Source: Acinetobacter pittii (GTDB lineage: Bacteria > Pseudomonadota > Gammaproteobacteria > Pseudomonadales > Moraxellaceae). Taken from it: a DNA stretch of 64,000 nucleotides. Location of the stretch: NCBI RefSeq assembly GCF_034067285.1, contig NZ_CP139286.1:2170001-2234000 (forward strand), written 5' to 3'. The translations under genes were made by a program, and so were the position numbers. The notes beneath the pieces were generated by a model. The model was not told where the DNA came from and made no database searches. It saw nothing but the letters and a program-made list of their open reading frames with translations. Positions 18,807 through 27,096 of this stretch are shown here, in pieces. Position 1 is the stretch's first letter. Each line of letters begins with the position of its first letter.

Positions 18807-18819
18807 AACTTGTGCTGAT
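18788..18819 (-). terminator. Intrinsic terminator of the nitronate monooxygenase-like gene
   Basis: Arms ATCAGCACAA / TTGTGCTGAT (10 bp, 18793-18802 and 18810-18819) are followed on the minus strand by a six-T run. It overlaps the 3' end of the convergent MFS gene. Confidence 0.8.
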
Positions 18820-18864
18820 GTATATAAATTAGGTTAATAATGAGTTATAGAAGCTAGGATAATT

Positions 18865-19836
18865 CTATAAAAGTCCTAATAAGCGTCCGCGAATAATATC
18901 TTCTGCCTCTTTGACAATTCGGTTAACCAGTTCATCGCATGTCGGAACATCATGAATCAAGCTTGCGACCAAACCGCATGACCATGCACCTGCATTAACA
19001 TCACCATCAATCATGACTTTTGGATAAACACCTGCAACTTCTTCGATAATATCTTCAAATTTAATGTTATCGCCGAGTACTTTTTCTTTTGCCACGATTT
19101 TCTCTACAGCGGCATTATTCATAACACGTTCAGTATTACGTAACGCACGCATAATTAAACGTGTATCTCGTTCGGTTGCATTTAAAATCGCCTGTTTCAC
19201 ATTTGCATGTACGGGAGCTTCCTGAGTCGCAATAAAGCGCGTTCCCATATTAATTCCATCGGCACCCATCGCTAAAGCAGCGGCGAGTGAGCGTCCATCT
19301 GCCATTCCACCTGAAGCAACAAACGGGATTTCTAATGCATCGGCAGCTAAAGGCAATAAAATCATATTGGGCACATCATCTTCGCCGGGGTGACCACCGC
19401 ACTCGAAACCATCTACAGAAACGGCATCGCACCCAATTTGCTGAGCTTTTAAGCTATGTCGAACCGAAGTACATTTGTGAATTACTTTAATGCCAGCAGC
19501 TTTTAAATACGGCATGACTTGTTCAGGATTCCGCCCTGCTGTTTCTACAATCTTTACACCACCTTTAATAATTGCATCTACAAAACCCGGATAATCAGGA
19601 GTATTCACCGTAGGCAAAAAGGTTAAATTTACCCCGAAAGGCTTATCGGTCATTTCTCGGCAACGTGCAATTTCTTTTGCCAAATTTTCAGGCGTACGCT
19701 GAGTCAGGCCAGTGATAATGCCTAAACCGCCCGCGTTTGAAACCGCAGCCGCCAGCTCTGCAAAACCAACATAATGCATACCGCCTTGAATAATAGGATG
19801 CTCGATTTCAAATAGTTCTGTAATTTTGGTCTTCAT
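18865..19836 (-). CDS. Nitronate monooxygenase / 2-nitropropane dioxygenase-like flavoprotein
   Basis: This 323-residue FMN-dependent TIM-barrel protein of the NPD/FabK family begins IEHPIIQGGMHYVGFAELAAAVSNAGGLGIITG and contains the flavin phosphate-binding segments ECGGHPGEDD and VASGGMADGRSLAAALAMGADGINMGTRF. Family members oxidise alkyl nitronates (for example propionate 3-nitronate) or act as flavin reductases or enoyl reductases. The start at 19836 is preferred (GGAAA upstream); a longer start at 19851 is possible. It is single, leftward, and divergent from the hydratase gene at 20119. Its link to the surrounding CoA-ester genes is unclear. Confidence 0.8.
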   Translation of the reverse strand: MKTKITELFEIEHPIIQGGMHYVGFAELAAAVSNAGGLGIITGLTQRTPENLAKEIARCREMTDKPFGVNLTFLPTVNTPDYPGFVDAIIKGGVKIVETAGRNPEQVMPYLKAAGIKVIHKCTSVRHSLKAQQIGCDAVSVDGFECGGHPGEDDVPNMILLPLAADALEIPFVASGGMADGRSLAAALAMGADGINMGTRFIATQEAPVHANVKQAILNATERDTRLIMRALRNTERVMNNAAVEKIVAKEKVLGDNIKFEDIIEEVAGVYPKVMIDGDVNAGAWSCGLVASLIHDVPTCDELVNRIVKEAEDIIRGRLLGLL

Positions 19837-20118
19837 ATTATTTCCACTCACTGTTCTATAGCTAGCTTCTCATTTCCTTCGCAGAGCTAGATGCTTATTT
19901 ACGCACAAATCCCATCATCATTCAAAGTGATTTAAGGTAAAAATTTCACAATACAAAATTTTATACCACAATATAAAATAAAATAATTGATAACGGAATT
20001 ATTTTTCGATAGCATCATTTTAATAAGTTTAAATTTTAGACGGCAAGTTATTTGAATAAGTATGAGTTTCCGTAAAAAAGAAACAAATAATTTTCAAATA
20101 TTTAATTTAAAGGAATGA

Positions 20119-20931
20119 ATGATGCAACAGGACAATAGAGCTCAAAACGTGCTTAAAACAGGCTCAATTCAACAGTTTTTTGATAAAAATATACTAACGC
20201 TCACCATGAGCAATCCCACCAAAAAAAATGCAATTAACTATGAAATGTATGCGACTCTAAGTCTGGCATTAAATGAAGCTGCAACCAATCAAGACGTTCA
20301 CGTGGTTATACTGACTGGTGAAGGAGCTGCATTTACCAGTGGCAATGATGTCAACGCATTCGAAACACGCGACACATCAAGTTCCGAACCGCCCGCTTCC
20401 ATTGTTTTTTTAAAAAGCTTGGCAACCTTTCCAAAACCAATTATTGCTAAAGTAAACGGTGTGGCCATTGGCATCGGCAGCACCATGCTTCTACATTGCG
20501 ACCTTGTGTATGCAAGCCAAAACTCTATTTTTCAGTTCCCATTTGTAAACTTGGGACTGGTACCTGAAGCAGGTTCAAGTTATATCTTGCCAAGATTATT
20601 GGGCTTTGCTCGTGCTTCAGAAATTATTTTACTCGGTGAAAAGTTTTCGGCAGATCAAGCGAAGAATTATGGCTTAGTGAATGAAATATTTGAGGCAACC
20701 GAGCTGGATCAAGTCGTTGAAGATGTGGCAATTAAACTCGCTCACAAACCAAGCCAAGCCTTACAACTCAGTAAAAAGTTACTAAGAGATATGCCAATTG
20801 ATGATCTACTCAATCGTATTGATCATGAGTCGACTATTTTCTCGCATTGTTTGCAAGGTTGCGAGTTTAAAGAAGCATTAAATGCTTTCAAAGAAAAAAG
20901 AAAACCGAACTTTCACAAGCAAACAGCTTAA
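20119..20931 (+). CDS. Enoyl-CoA hydratase/isomerase family protein
   Basis: This 270-residue crotonase-fold protein has AFTSGNDVNAFE, AKVNGVAIGIGSTMLLHCDLVYAS, FVNLGLVPEAGSSYILPRLLG and a terminal FKEKRKPNF. In place of the GGG of hydratases it has GIGS, and it carries one of the usual acidic residues (PEAGSS), a pattern seen in enoyl-CoA isomerases such as ECI/PaaG-like proteins. Isomerase activity is therefore as likely as hydratase. Starts at 20119 and 20122 both follow AAAGGA. It faces the IclR gene at 20997 and may serve the second acyl-CoA cluster. Confidence 0.76.
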   Translation: MMQQDNRAQNVLKTGSIQQFFDKNILTLTMSNPTKKNAINYEMYATLSLALNEAATNQDVHVVILTGEGAAFTSGNDVNAFETRDTSSSEPPASIVFLKSLATFPKPIIAKVNGVAIGIGSTMLLHCDLVYASQNSIFQFPFVNLGLVPEAGSSYILPRLLGFARASEIILLGEKFSADQAKNYGLVNEIFEATELDQVVEDVAIKLAHKPSQALQLSKKLLRDMPIDDLLNRIDHESTIFSHCLQGCEFKEALNAFKEKRKPNFHKQTA

Positions 20932-20943
20932 AGTTCGCCTACT

Positions 20944-20978
20944 AAAAAGCCAGCTTTGATTTTCAAAGCTGGCTTTTA
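20944..20978. terminator. Bidirectional intrinsic terminator
   Basis: A 14-bp perfect stem (AAAAGCCAGCTTTG, 20945-20958, with its complement at 20964-20977) around a 5-nt loop separates the convergent hydratase and IclR genes and carries A/T runs on both sides. Confidence 0.88.
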
Positions 20979-20996
20979 TAAGTAAATCAGATTGGC

Positions 20997-21848
20997 TTAG
21001 CTAATCTCGGTGCGAATATTATTCACCATGTGTAAAAGACGTGGTGCAATATCTTCTTCAAGTTTTTCACGGTTCATAATAAAACTTGGACCGCCACAGT
21101 TAAACACCAGTAAACCATGTTGTTCATGAATGAGTGGAACCGCAACCGAATTGACATCTTTATGCCATTCACCGATCGAAAAACAATATCCAAAATCTTG
21201 GTAGTCTTTAAAAGCTTTGTCTAGATCACGGTTAATTTTGATCCAGTCTTCTTTATGTTTACTACGAATGGCATCTAACAGAAACTCTCTTTCATCTTCA
21301 GGCATTGCGGCTAAACATGCACGCCCCATTGAACTTAAATGAATCGGTAAATAAGTTCCAACTTGACGGCGCATGGTCATATTGCCTTTGCCTTGTACCA
21401 CATCAAGATAAATCATATTCAGTCGATCGCGTGTTGCCATTGCAACAGCAGCGCCAGCATAGTCTGCCAAATTTTTCATATATGGATGAGCAATAGAGCG
21501 AATCGACACGTTAGATAGCATGGAATAACCAAACGCAAGAACCCCCACTGAAAGCTGGAATTTGCTTGAGTTAGGTACTTGTTTAATATAACCCAAACGA
21601 GACAAGGTATGTGTAAGGCGAGTAATGGTTGGTTTTGGCAAACCCGTCATCTGAGCAAGCTCTTGATTGCCCAAATGCTGATGCTTAGGCGTAAAACAAC
21701 GTAATAGCTCTAAACCACGTGCTAATGCAGTAATAAATTGGCGATCATTTTCATCCTGCATATCTTCAATCGGATGTAATAATTCATGCCTTAACGGCGC
21801 TAATAATTTTTCTGTCGGTTCTGCATCTACTGCATCGTTCATTGTCAT
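20997..21848 (-). CDS. IclR-family regulator, paralogue of dcaR
   Basis: The protein of about 283 residues has the same layout as the regulator at 16728: winged helix with MTGLPKPTITRLTHTLSRLGYIK, then an effector domain with GTYLPIHLSSMGRACLAAMP and GEWHKDVNSVAVPL. Start 21848 is preferred over the GTG at 21872, which lies inside a palindrome. That palindrome, TTTCGC-ACT-GCGAAA (21865-21879), directly precedes the start and argues for autoregulation. Two related imperfect sites lie in the caiB-like/dehydrogenase intergenic region, so this protein (or dcaR, or both) probably controls the second cluster. ADP1 also has two dca-linked regulators (dcaR and dcaS), and this could be the second. Confidence 0.8.
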   Translation of the reverse strand: MTMNDAVDAEPTEKLLAPLRHELLHPIEDMQDENDRQFITALARGLELLRCFTPKHQHLGNQELAQMTGLPKPTITRLTHTLSRLGYIKQVPNSSKFQLSVGVLAFGYSMLSNVSIRSIAHPYMKNLADYAGAAVAMATRDRLNMIYLDVVQGKGNMTMRRQVGTYLPIHLSSMGRACLAAMPEDEREFLLDAIRSKHKEDWIKINRDLDKAFKDYQDFGYCFSIGEWHKDVNSVAVPLIHEQHGLLVFNCGGPSFIMNREKLEEDIAPRLLHMVNNIRTEIS

Positions 21849-21864
21849 ACCAATCCATATTTTG

Positions 21865-21879
21865 TTTCGCACTGCGAAA
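21865..21879. promoter_or_regulatory. IclR-type operator before the second IclR gene
   Basis: A perfect inverted repeat, TTTCGC-ACT-GCGAAA, lies 17 bp upstream of the preferred start codon and fits autorepression. Confidence 0.7.
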
Positions 21880-22027
21880 ATTATAATCTATTTTTTCTAT
21901 AAATAGCAAAAGAGCAAACATCCTAGTCTGCGTCTAAAACATAACTTCATTTAACTCGTTAAAGCAAAAGGTTAAATATTTTATTTTCTGATTTTAAATA
22001 TAATTTTAACCTTCCGCTTTAAGCCAC

Positions 22028-23245
22028 TTATCCAATTACGCCCTTTTCTTTCAACTCAGCTAGTTTTTCTGAAGAAACCACTCGACCTAAAACCGCCTGA
22101 GTATGTTCTCCTAACAACGGAGGTGCTGTTTTGTACTCAACAGGTGTTCTAGATAGTTTGATTGGTGACCCAATTACCTTCAATTTTTCACGTTGAGGAT
22201 GATTCATTTCGACTAACATTTCACGGGCAATGACTTGAGGCTCTTGAAAAGCTTGTTCCAAGTTATTAATCACACCAACCGGAACTTTAGCAGCGTAGAT
22301 CGCATCTACCCACTCATCTGCCGTTTTAGTTAAAAAGTGTTTTGATAAAATCCCGATAATTTCCTCACGGTGTTTGATTCGATCTGCATTTCGAGCAAAA
22401 CGTGCATCATTTGGTAAATCGGGTAACCCAATACTTCGACAGAGCTGAATAAACTGAGTGTCATTTCCACACGCGATAATAAAATCACGATCAGAAGCTT
22501 TAAATACCTGATAAGGCACAATATTGGCATGTGCATTGCCATAACGCTTCGGGATATTACCCGATGAAAGATAGTTCATTCCCTGATTTGCCATTGTGGC
22601 AATTTGAACATCAAGCAAAGCCATATCAATGTATTGGCCTAAACCCGTTACATGGCGGTTGAGTAAAGCAGCCTGTATGGCAATCGTAGAATAAAGACCT
22701 GTGGCTAAATCGGAAAATGCGACCCCTACTTTTTGTGGCCCACCACCCGGCAAATCATCACGTTCACCCGTAACTGACATGAGTCCGCCCATGCCTTGAA
22801 TAATAAAGTCATAACCAGGTTCTTCTGCTCTTGGGCCAGTTTGACCAAAGCCTGTAATCGAGCAATACACCAGTTTAGGGTTAATGGCAGATAAAGACTC
22901 ATAATCCAAACCGTACTTTTTCAAAGAACCCGCTTTGTAGTTTTCAATCACGACATCGGTGTCTTGAATGAGGGCTTTAATTAGCTCTTGTCCATCAGAA
23001 CTGGCAATATCGATAGCAACTGATAACTTATTGCGGTTAGTGGACTGGTAATAAGCGGCTTCTTGGGTGTCTTGGCCTGAGTCATTTTTCATCCAAGGCG
23101 GCCCCCAAGAACGAGTATCGTCACCGAATTTCGGTCTTTCAATCTTGATTACTTCTGCACCCAAATCGGCAAGAATCTGCCCACACCAAGGTCCAGCCAA
23201 TACCCGACTTAAGTCAAGCACCCGAATTCCATTTAAAGCACCCAT
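22028..23245 (-). CDS. CaiB/BaiF family (class III) CoA-transferase
   Basis: This 405-residue protein begins GIRVLDLSRVLAGPWCGQILADLGAEVIKIERP, the CoA-binding start of class III transferases. It contains DVVIENYKAGSLKKYGLDY, SITGFGQTGP, and DMALLDVQIATMANQGMNYL, where the aspartate after L-L matches the catalytic position. Such enzymes move CoA from one acid to another without a ping-pong enzyme intermediate of the class I kind; glutarate and itaconate transferases are examples. Start 23245 fits GTGGG spacing (23251 is the alternative). It is divergent from the acyl-CoA dehydrogenase at 23577, so it likely activates that enzyme's substrate. Confidence 0.85.
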   Translation of the reverse strand: MGALNGIRVLDLSRVLAGPWCGQILADLGAEVIKIERPKFGDDTRSWGPPWMKNDSGQDTQEAAYYQSTNRNKLSVAIDIASSDGQELIKALIQDTDVVIENYKAGSLKKYGLDYESLSAINPKLVYCSITGFGQTGPRAEEPGYDFIIQGMGGLMSVTGERDDLPGGGPQKVGVAFSDLATGLYSTIAIQAALLNRHVTGLGQYIDMALLDVQIATMANQGMNYLSSGNIPKRYGNAHANIVPYQVFKASDRDFIIACGNDTQFIQLCRSIGLPDLPNDARFARNADRIKHREEIIGILSKHFLTKTADEWVDAIYAAKVPVGVINNLEQAFQEPQVIAREMLVEMNHPQREKLKVIGSPIKLSRTPVEYKTAPPLLGEHTQAVLGRVVSSEKLAELKEKGVIG

Positions 23246-23302
23246 CTTCATCCCACTATATTTTGTGACTCATTTCCTATTGGAAAATTTATCCATTTAA
23301 AA

Positions 23303-23317
23303 TTTCGCATAGCGATA
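23303..23317. promoter_or_regulatory. IclR-type operator copy 1 (CoA-transferase side)
   Basis: TTTCGC-ATA-GCGATA is an imperfect dyad matching the window's TTTCGY-N3-RCGAAA consensus except at one position in the right arm. Confidence 0.55.
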
Positions 23318-23446
23318 TATATTTTTAATATACACAGCTCATTTTAAAAATCAAACTTTAATTTTCCACTAAAAATAATGATTTTTCATAAGAAAATATA
23401 GCTTAAATAAATCAATAAATTAGCCAAACATAAAACAACAACAAAG

Positions 23447-23461
23447 TATCGCATTGCGAAA
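23447..23461. promoter_or_regulatory. IclR-type operator copy 2 (dehydrogenase side)
   Basis: TATCGC-ATT-GCGAAA is nearly the reverse complement of copy 1. A paired, inverted arrangement is common for IclR-controlled divergent promoters. Confidence 0.55.
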
Positions 23462-23576
23462 TTAATTTTCAAAATATATTGTTTTACGTTCATCCTTTGA
23501 TTACTATCGCTTCAAATATTGATGATTTTACGAACATCACATTGATGTTTTTTGCATGTAGTAAAAGGACGAGACT

Positions 23577-24728
23577 ATGATTCGAGATCAGGAAACCTTA
23601 GATCAACTTGTTGATATGATTCGGCAATTTGTTGAAGGTGTATTAATTCCTCATGAGAATGAAGTCGCTGAAACGGATGAAATTCCTCAACACATCGTTG
23701 AACAAATGAAAGCGCTGGGATTATTTGGTTTAACCATTCCTGAAGAGTACGAAGGTCTTGGCCTAACAATGGAAGAAGAGGTCTATGTCGCTTTTGAATT
23801 AGGTCGTACCTCTCCTGCTTTTCGCTCTCTGATTGGAACCAATAATGGTATTGGTTCAAGTGGCCTGATTATTGACGGGACGGAAGCACAAAAATCATTT
23901 TTCTTGCCACGTTTAGCACGTGGTGAAGTGATCAGTTCTTTTTGCTTAACCGAACCAGACGCAGGATCGGACGCAGCTTCTTTAAAAACCAGCGCTGTAA
24001 AAGATGGCGATTTTTATGTGTTAAACGGCACTAAACGCTTTATTACCAATGCACCCCATGCTGGCGTATTTACAGTCATGGCACGTACAAATTCTGATAT
24101 TAAAGGTGCTGGTGGTATTTCTGCGTTTATTGTCGACAGTCAAACCCCAGGCATTTCACTTGGTAAACGCGATAAAAAAATGGGTCAAAAAGGTGCCCAT
24201 ACCTGTGATGTGATTTTTGAAAATTGTCGTATTCCTGCCTCTGCTCTCATTGGTGGCGTGGAAGGTGTTGGTTTTAAAACGGCCATGAAAGTGCTCGATA
24301 AAGGCCGTTTGCATATTGCTGCTTTAAGTGTCGGCGCAGCAACACGAATGCTAGATGATTCTTTAAATTACGCCATCGAACGCAAGCAGTTTGGACAACC
24401 TATTGCCGAATTTCAACTCATTCAAGCCATGCTTGCCGACTCAAAAGCCGAAATTTACGCCGCTAAATGTATGGTCTTAGACGCTGCACGCCTACGCGAT
24501 GCTGGACATAACGTTAGCACTGAAGCTTCATGTGCAAAAATGTTTGCGACCGAAATGTGTGGTCGTGTCGCCGATCGCTGTGTACAGATTCACGGCGGTG
24601 CGGGTTACATCAGTGAATATGCCATTGAACGTTTTTATCGAGATGTTCGTTTGTTCCGGCTCTATGAAGGGACCACTCAAATTCAACAAGTGATTATTGC
24701 CCGAAATATGATTCGCGCTGCATCTTAA
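23577..24728 (+). CDS. Acyl-CoA dehydrogenase, DcaA paralogue
   Basis: The 383-residue enzyme is very similar to the 10770-11924 protein from start to end (shared MIRD start, PEEYxGLGxTMEEEV, SPAFRSLIGTNNGIGSS, LYEGTTQ with the catalytic glutamate). It follows an AAAGGA site. Given the adjacent class III CoA-transferase and the DcaK-like carrier downstream, it probably oxidises a dicarboxyl-CoA of another chain length. Glutaryl-CoA dehydrogenases are more distant and usually decarboxylating, so that role is less likely. It is cotranscribed with the MFS gene 61 bp downstream. Confidence 0.84.
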   Translation: MIRDQETLDQLVDMIRQFVEGVLIPHENEVAETDEIPQHIVEQMKALGLFGLTIPEEYEGLGLTMEEEVYVAFELGRTSPAFRSLIGTNNGIGSSGLIIDGTEAQKSFFLPRLARGEVISSFCLTEPDAGSDAASLKTSAVKDGDFYVLNGTKRFITNAPHAGVFTVMARTNSDIKGAGGISAFIVDSQTPGISLGKRDKKMGQKGAHTCDVIFENCRIPASALIGGVEGVGFKTAMKVLDKGRLHIAALSVGAATRMLDDSLNYAIERKQFGQPIAEFQLIQAMLADSKAEIYAAKCMVLDAARLRDAGHNVSTEASCAKMFATEMCGRVADRCVQIHGGAGYISEYAIERFYRDVRLFRLYEGTTQIQQVIIARNMIRAAS

Positions 24729-24789
24729 TCAAATTTAATGCATTTCAAAACGACTTGAAGTGCTTTTTATCAAATGTAGGTAATGGATT

Positions 24790-26040
24790 ATGGCTACAAA
24801 TTACAAAGAAGGTCTTTCTCGTATACAGCCTCATACGTGGAAAATAGCATTCATTTTTGCTTTTCTGGCCCTATTAGTAGATGGTGCAGATTTGATGCTG
24901 CTGTCTTATAGCTTAAATAGTATTAAGGCAGATTTTGGATTAAGTTCAGTACAGGCAGGTATGCTTGGCAGTTTTACATTAGCAGGTATGGCTGTTGGTG
25001 GCATTTTTGGGGGATGGGCATGCGATAAATTTGGTCGTGTGCGCATTGTAGTTATTTCTATTTTAATTTTCTCGCTCCTCACCTGTGGCTTAGGTTTTAC
25101 TCAAAGCTTTCTTCAGTTTGGTATTTTAAGATTTTTTGCGTCACTGGGTTTGGGTTCACTCTATATCGCCTGTAATACCCTCATGGCCGAATATGTCCCA
25201 ACACGTTACCGCACAACAGTCCTTGGAACCTTACAAGCTGGCTGGACTGTTGGATATATTGTTGCGACTTTACTTGCAGGTTGGATTATTCCTGATCATG
25301 GCTGGCGTATGCTGTTTTATGTTGCCATTATTCCCGTCGTTATTGCTGTTCTCATGCATATTCTGGTACCAGAACCAGAAGCATGGCAAAAGTCTCGACT
25401 ACAACAACCTGTTTTGGCGCAAAACGCTCCGAAGTCTTCAGCATTTAAGCTTATTTTCCAAGATAAACGAAACCGTAATATGTTTATCTTGTGGGCATTA
25501 ACCGCGGGCTTCTTACAGTTTGGCTATTATGGTGTAAATAACTGGATGCCGTCATATCTAGAAAGTGAACTGGGTATGAAGTTCAAAGAAATGACGGCTT
25601 ATATGGTAGGTACATATACCGCCATGATTTTAGGTAAGGTCCTTGCAGGCATGATGGCTGATAAATTAGGACGTCGCTTCACCTATGCATTCGGTGCAAT
25701 CGGTACTGCTATTTTCTTACCTCTAATTGTTTTTTATAACTCGCCAAGCAACATTCTTTATTTACTCATTACTTTCGGCTTTCTCTATGGCATCCCTTAT
25801 GGCGTAAATGCAACCTATATGACCGAAAGTTTTGCGACAGCTATTCGCGGTACAGCCATTGGCGGCGCTTATAATGTTGGACGTTTAGGCGCGGCATTAG
25901 CTCCTGCAACTATCGGCTTCTTAGCATCCGGCGGCTCAATTGGTTTAGGTTTTGTCGTGATGGGTGCAGCTTACCTGATTTGTGGTGTGATCCCTGCTCT
26001 ATTTATTAAAGAAAAAATATACGACCCACAAAAGTCGTAA
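24790..26040 (+). CDS. MFS acid:H+ symporter, DcaK paralogue
   Basis: This 416-residue AAHS-type carrier has LVDGADLMLLSYSL in helix 1, GGWACDKFGRVRIV after helix 2, and ADKLGRRFTYAFG after helix 8. It aligns throughout with DcaK (9428), including NATYMTESF and the C-terminal GVIPALFIKEKIYDPQ. It starts 61 bp after the dehydrogenase in the same direction, so the two genes form an operon for uptake and first oxidation of an acid. The specific substrate is unknown. Convergent with phnX. Confidence 0.82.
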   Translation: MATNYKEGLSRIQPHTWKIAFIFAFLALLVDGADLMLLSYSLNSIKADFGLSSVQAGMLGSFTLAGMAVGGIFGGWACDKFGRVRIVVISILIFSLLTCGLGFTQSFLQFGILRFFASLGLGSLYIACNTLMAEYVPTRYRTTVLGTLQAGWTVGYIVATLLAGWIIPDHGWRMLFYVAIIPVVIAVLMHILVPEPEAWQKSRLQQPVLAQNAPKSSAFKLIFQDKRNRNMFILWALTAGFLQFGYYGVNNWMPSYLESELGMKFKEMTAYMVGTYTAMILGKVLAGMMADKLGRRFTYAFGAIGTAIFLPLIVFYNSPSNILYLLITFGFLYGIPYGVNATYMTESFATAIRGTAIGGAYNVGRLGAALAPATIGFLASGGSIGLGFVVMGAAYLICGVIPALFIKEKIYDPQKS

Positions 26041-26192
26041 AAAGATTCATTACATATATTTATATGTGGTGATGGAACTAACTATTGGAGCATATGTTTA
26101 GATAGTTAGAGGAAAATAGGAGTTTAATCTGCAAGGTTGCTCCTTATTTTCAAATATGTGGAGTTTATTACTCTTCATTTTAATTTTTTAGG

Positions 26193-26222
26193 TAAGCTTA
26201 GCTCCCAAGGGAGCTAAGCTTA
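26193..26222. repeat. Long inverted repeat between convergent MFS and phnX genes
   Basis: Arms of 14 bp (TAAGCTTAGCTCCC / GGGAGCTAAGCTTA) are separated by only two bases. No good T-run follows on either strand, so it may be a Rho-assisted terminator or a protein site. The rest of the 206-bp gap (26041-26246) shows nothing else. Confidence 0.6.
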
Positions 26223-26246
26223 AAAATATATTGACCTAAACTATAT

Positions 26247-27062
26247 TTAAGGTCGCTCACCCTGCCCCAAACGGCGTTCAATATCGTCCAGTACATTTGG
26301 CAAGTCTGCGACACTATCAATCACATAGTGAGCACCCGAAGCATTCATTTTTCGATAGGCTTTATCTTTTAGCACAATCTGTTCATCAGTCGATAATGCA
26401 CTCCACTCTTCATAGCTTAAACCGACTTCATTGCCGCTAATCGCAAGTCCTACAGTCCAGCATCCCGCATTTAAACCTTCATCAATACCCACCACGGTAT
26501 CATCCACTTTTACAACAGTTTTGATGTCTGATACATCAAGTTGAATTAAGTTTTTCCATAACATTTCAGGATATGGACGACCAAATTTCACGTCACTGGC
26601 AGTAACAATACAGTCCGGTCGATAGCCCTGATCGGCAGCATCTTTAACCAATCGTCCAATCATCATTGATGCATAGCCCGTGTTACTGCCGATTTTTGCA
26701 CCGCGGCCTTTAATATTTTCAAAAGTCGCCAATGCACCCGGAATTAAAGCAGAACATGTTGGAATCGATTTTAATTGGTAAGGAATAAAGTCTTTATATA
26801 AACGGTCAATATCTGCCTCTGTTGCAGCCTGCCCATATACTTCCTGCCATGCTGCTGCTACACGCGGCATTTTTAAAACAGCAGCTATATGGTCGCGTTT
26901 TTCCAAACCCATTGGTGCACGAGCTTCTTCAATCGTAATTTCAACTTTATTGTCTTTAAATAAAGCCATAAAAGCCAAAATAGGTGCGCGTGAGCCAAAA
27001 TCTACTGTTGTGCCAGCCCAGTCAAAAACAACAGCCTGAATTTGTGTATTGTTCGTCTTCAT
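26247..27062 (-). CDS. phnX: Phosphonoacetaldehyde hydrolase
   Basis: The 271-residue HAD-superfamily enzyme has the nucleophile motif DWAGTTVD near the N-terminus (residue 14 region) and GLEKRDHI, which holds the lysine that forms the Schiff base with phosphonoacetaldehyde. The later segments KIGSNTGY and KVDDTVVGIDEGLNAG are HAD motifs II and IV. It splits phosphonoacetaldehyde to acetaldehyde and phosphate. It lies 34 bp after phnW, completing the two-step 2-aminoethylphosphonate route, and is in the leftward operon controlled by the palindrome at 28287. Confidence 0.95.
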   Translation of the reverse strand: MKTNNTQIQAVVFDWAGTTVDFGSRAPILAFMALFKDNKVEITIEEARAPMGLEKRDHIAAVLKMPRVAAAWQEVYGQAATEADIDRLYKDFIPYQLKSIPTCSALIPGALATFENIKGRGAKIGSNTGYASMMIGRLVKDAADQGYRPDCIVTASDVKFGRPYPEMLWKNLIQLDVSDIKTVVKVDDTVVGIDEGLNAGCWTVGLAISGNEVGLSYEEWSALSTDEQIVLKDKAYRKMNASGAHYVIDSVADLPNVLDDIERRLGQGERP

Positions 27063-27096
27063 GATGTATTAACCTTTAATTTAAATGATTTAAAAA

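Larger units (their letters stand above)
23246..23576. other. Divergent promoter region with two inverted operator copies
   Basis: This 331-bp spacer has no ORF. It holds TTTCGC-ATA-GCGATA at 23303-23317 and TATCGC-ATT-GCGAAA at 23447-23461. Read on opposite strands these agree at 13 of 15 positions, differing only in the spacer. They lie 58 bp from the caiB-like start and 116 bp from the dehydrogenase start. Confidence 0.65.

Noticed and set aside
20040..20118. IclR-type operator before the hydratase gene at 20119
   Set aside because: Only a TTTCGATAGC half-match occurs nearby (about 20007-20016), without a partner arm.
23575..23859. 94-codon minus-strand frame inside the acyl-CoA dehydrogenase gene
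   Set aside because: It is a reverse-frame shadow of a well-supported gene, with no ribosome binding site or family signature.
26193..26222. Inverted repeat as an intrinsic terminator
   Set aside because: The arms are strong, but only two bases separate them and no T-run follows on either strand, so it is listed as a repeat only.
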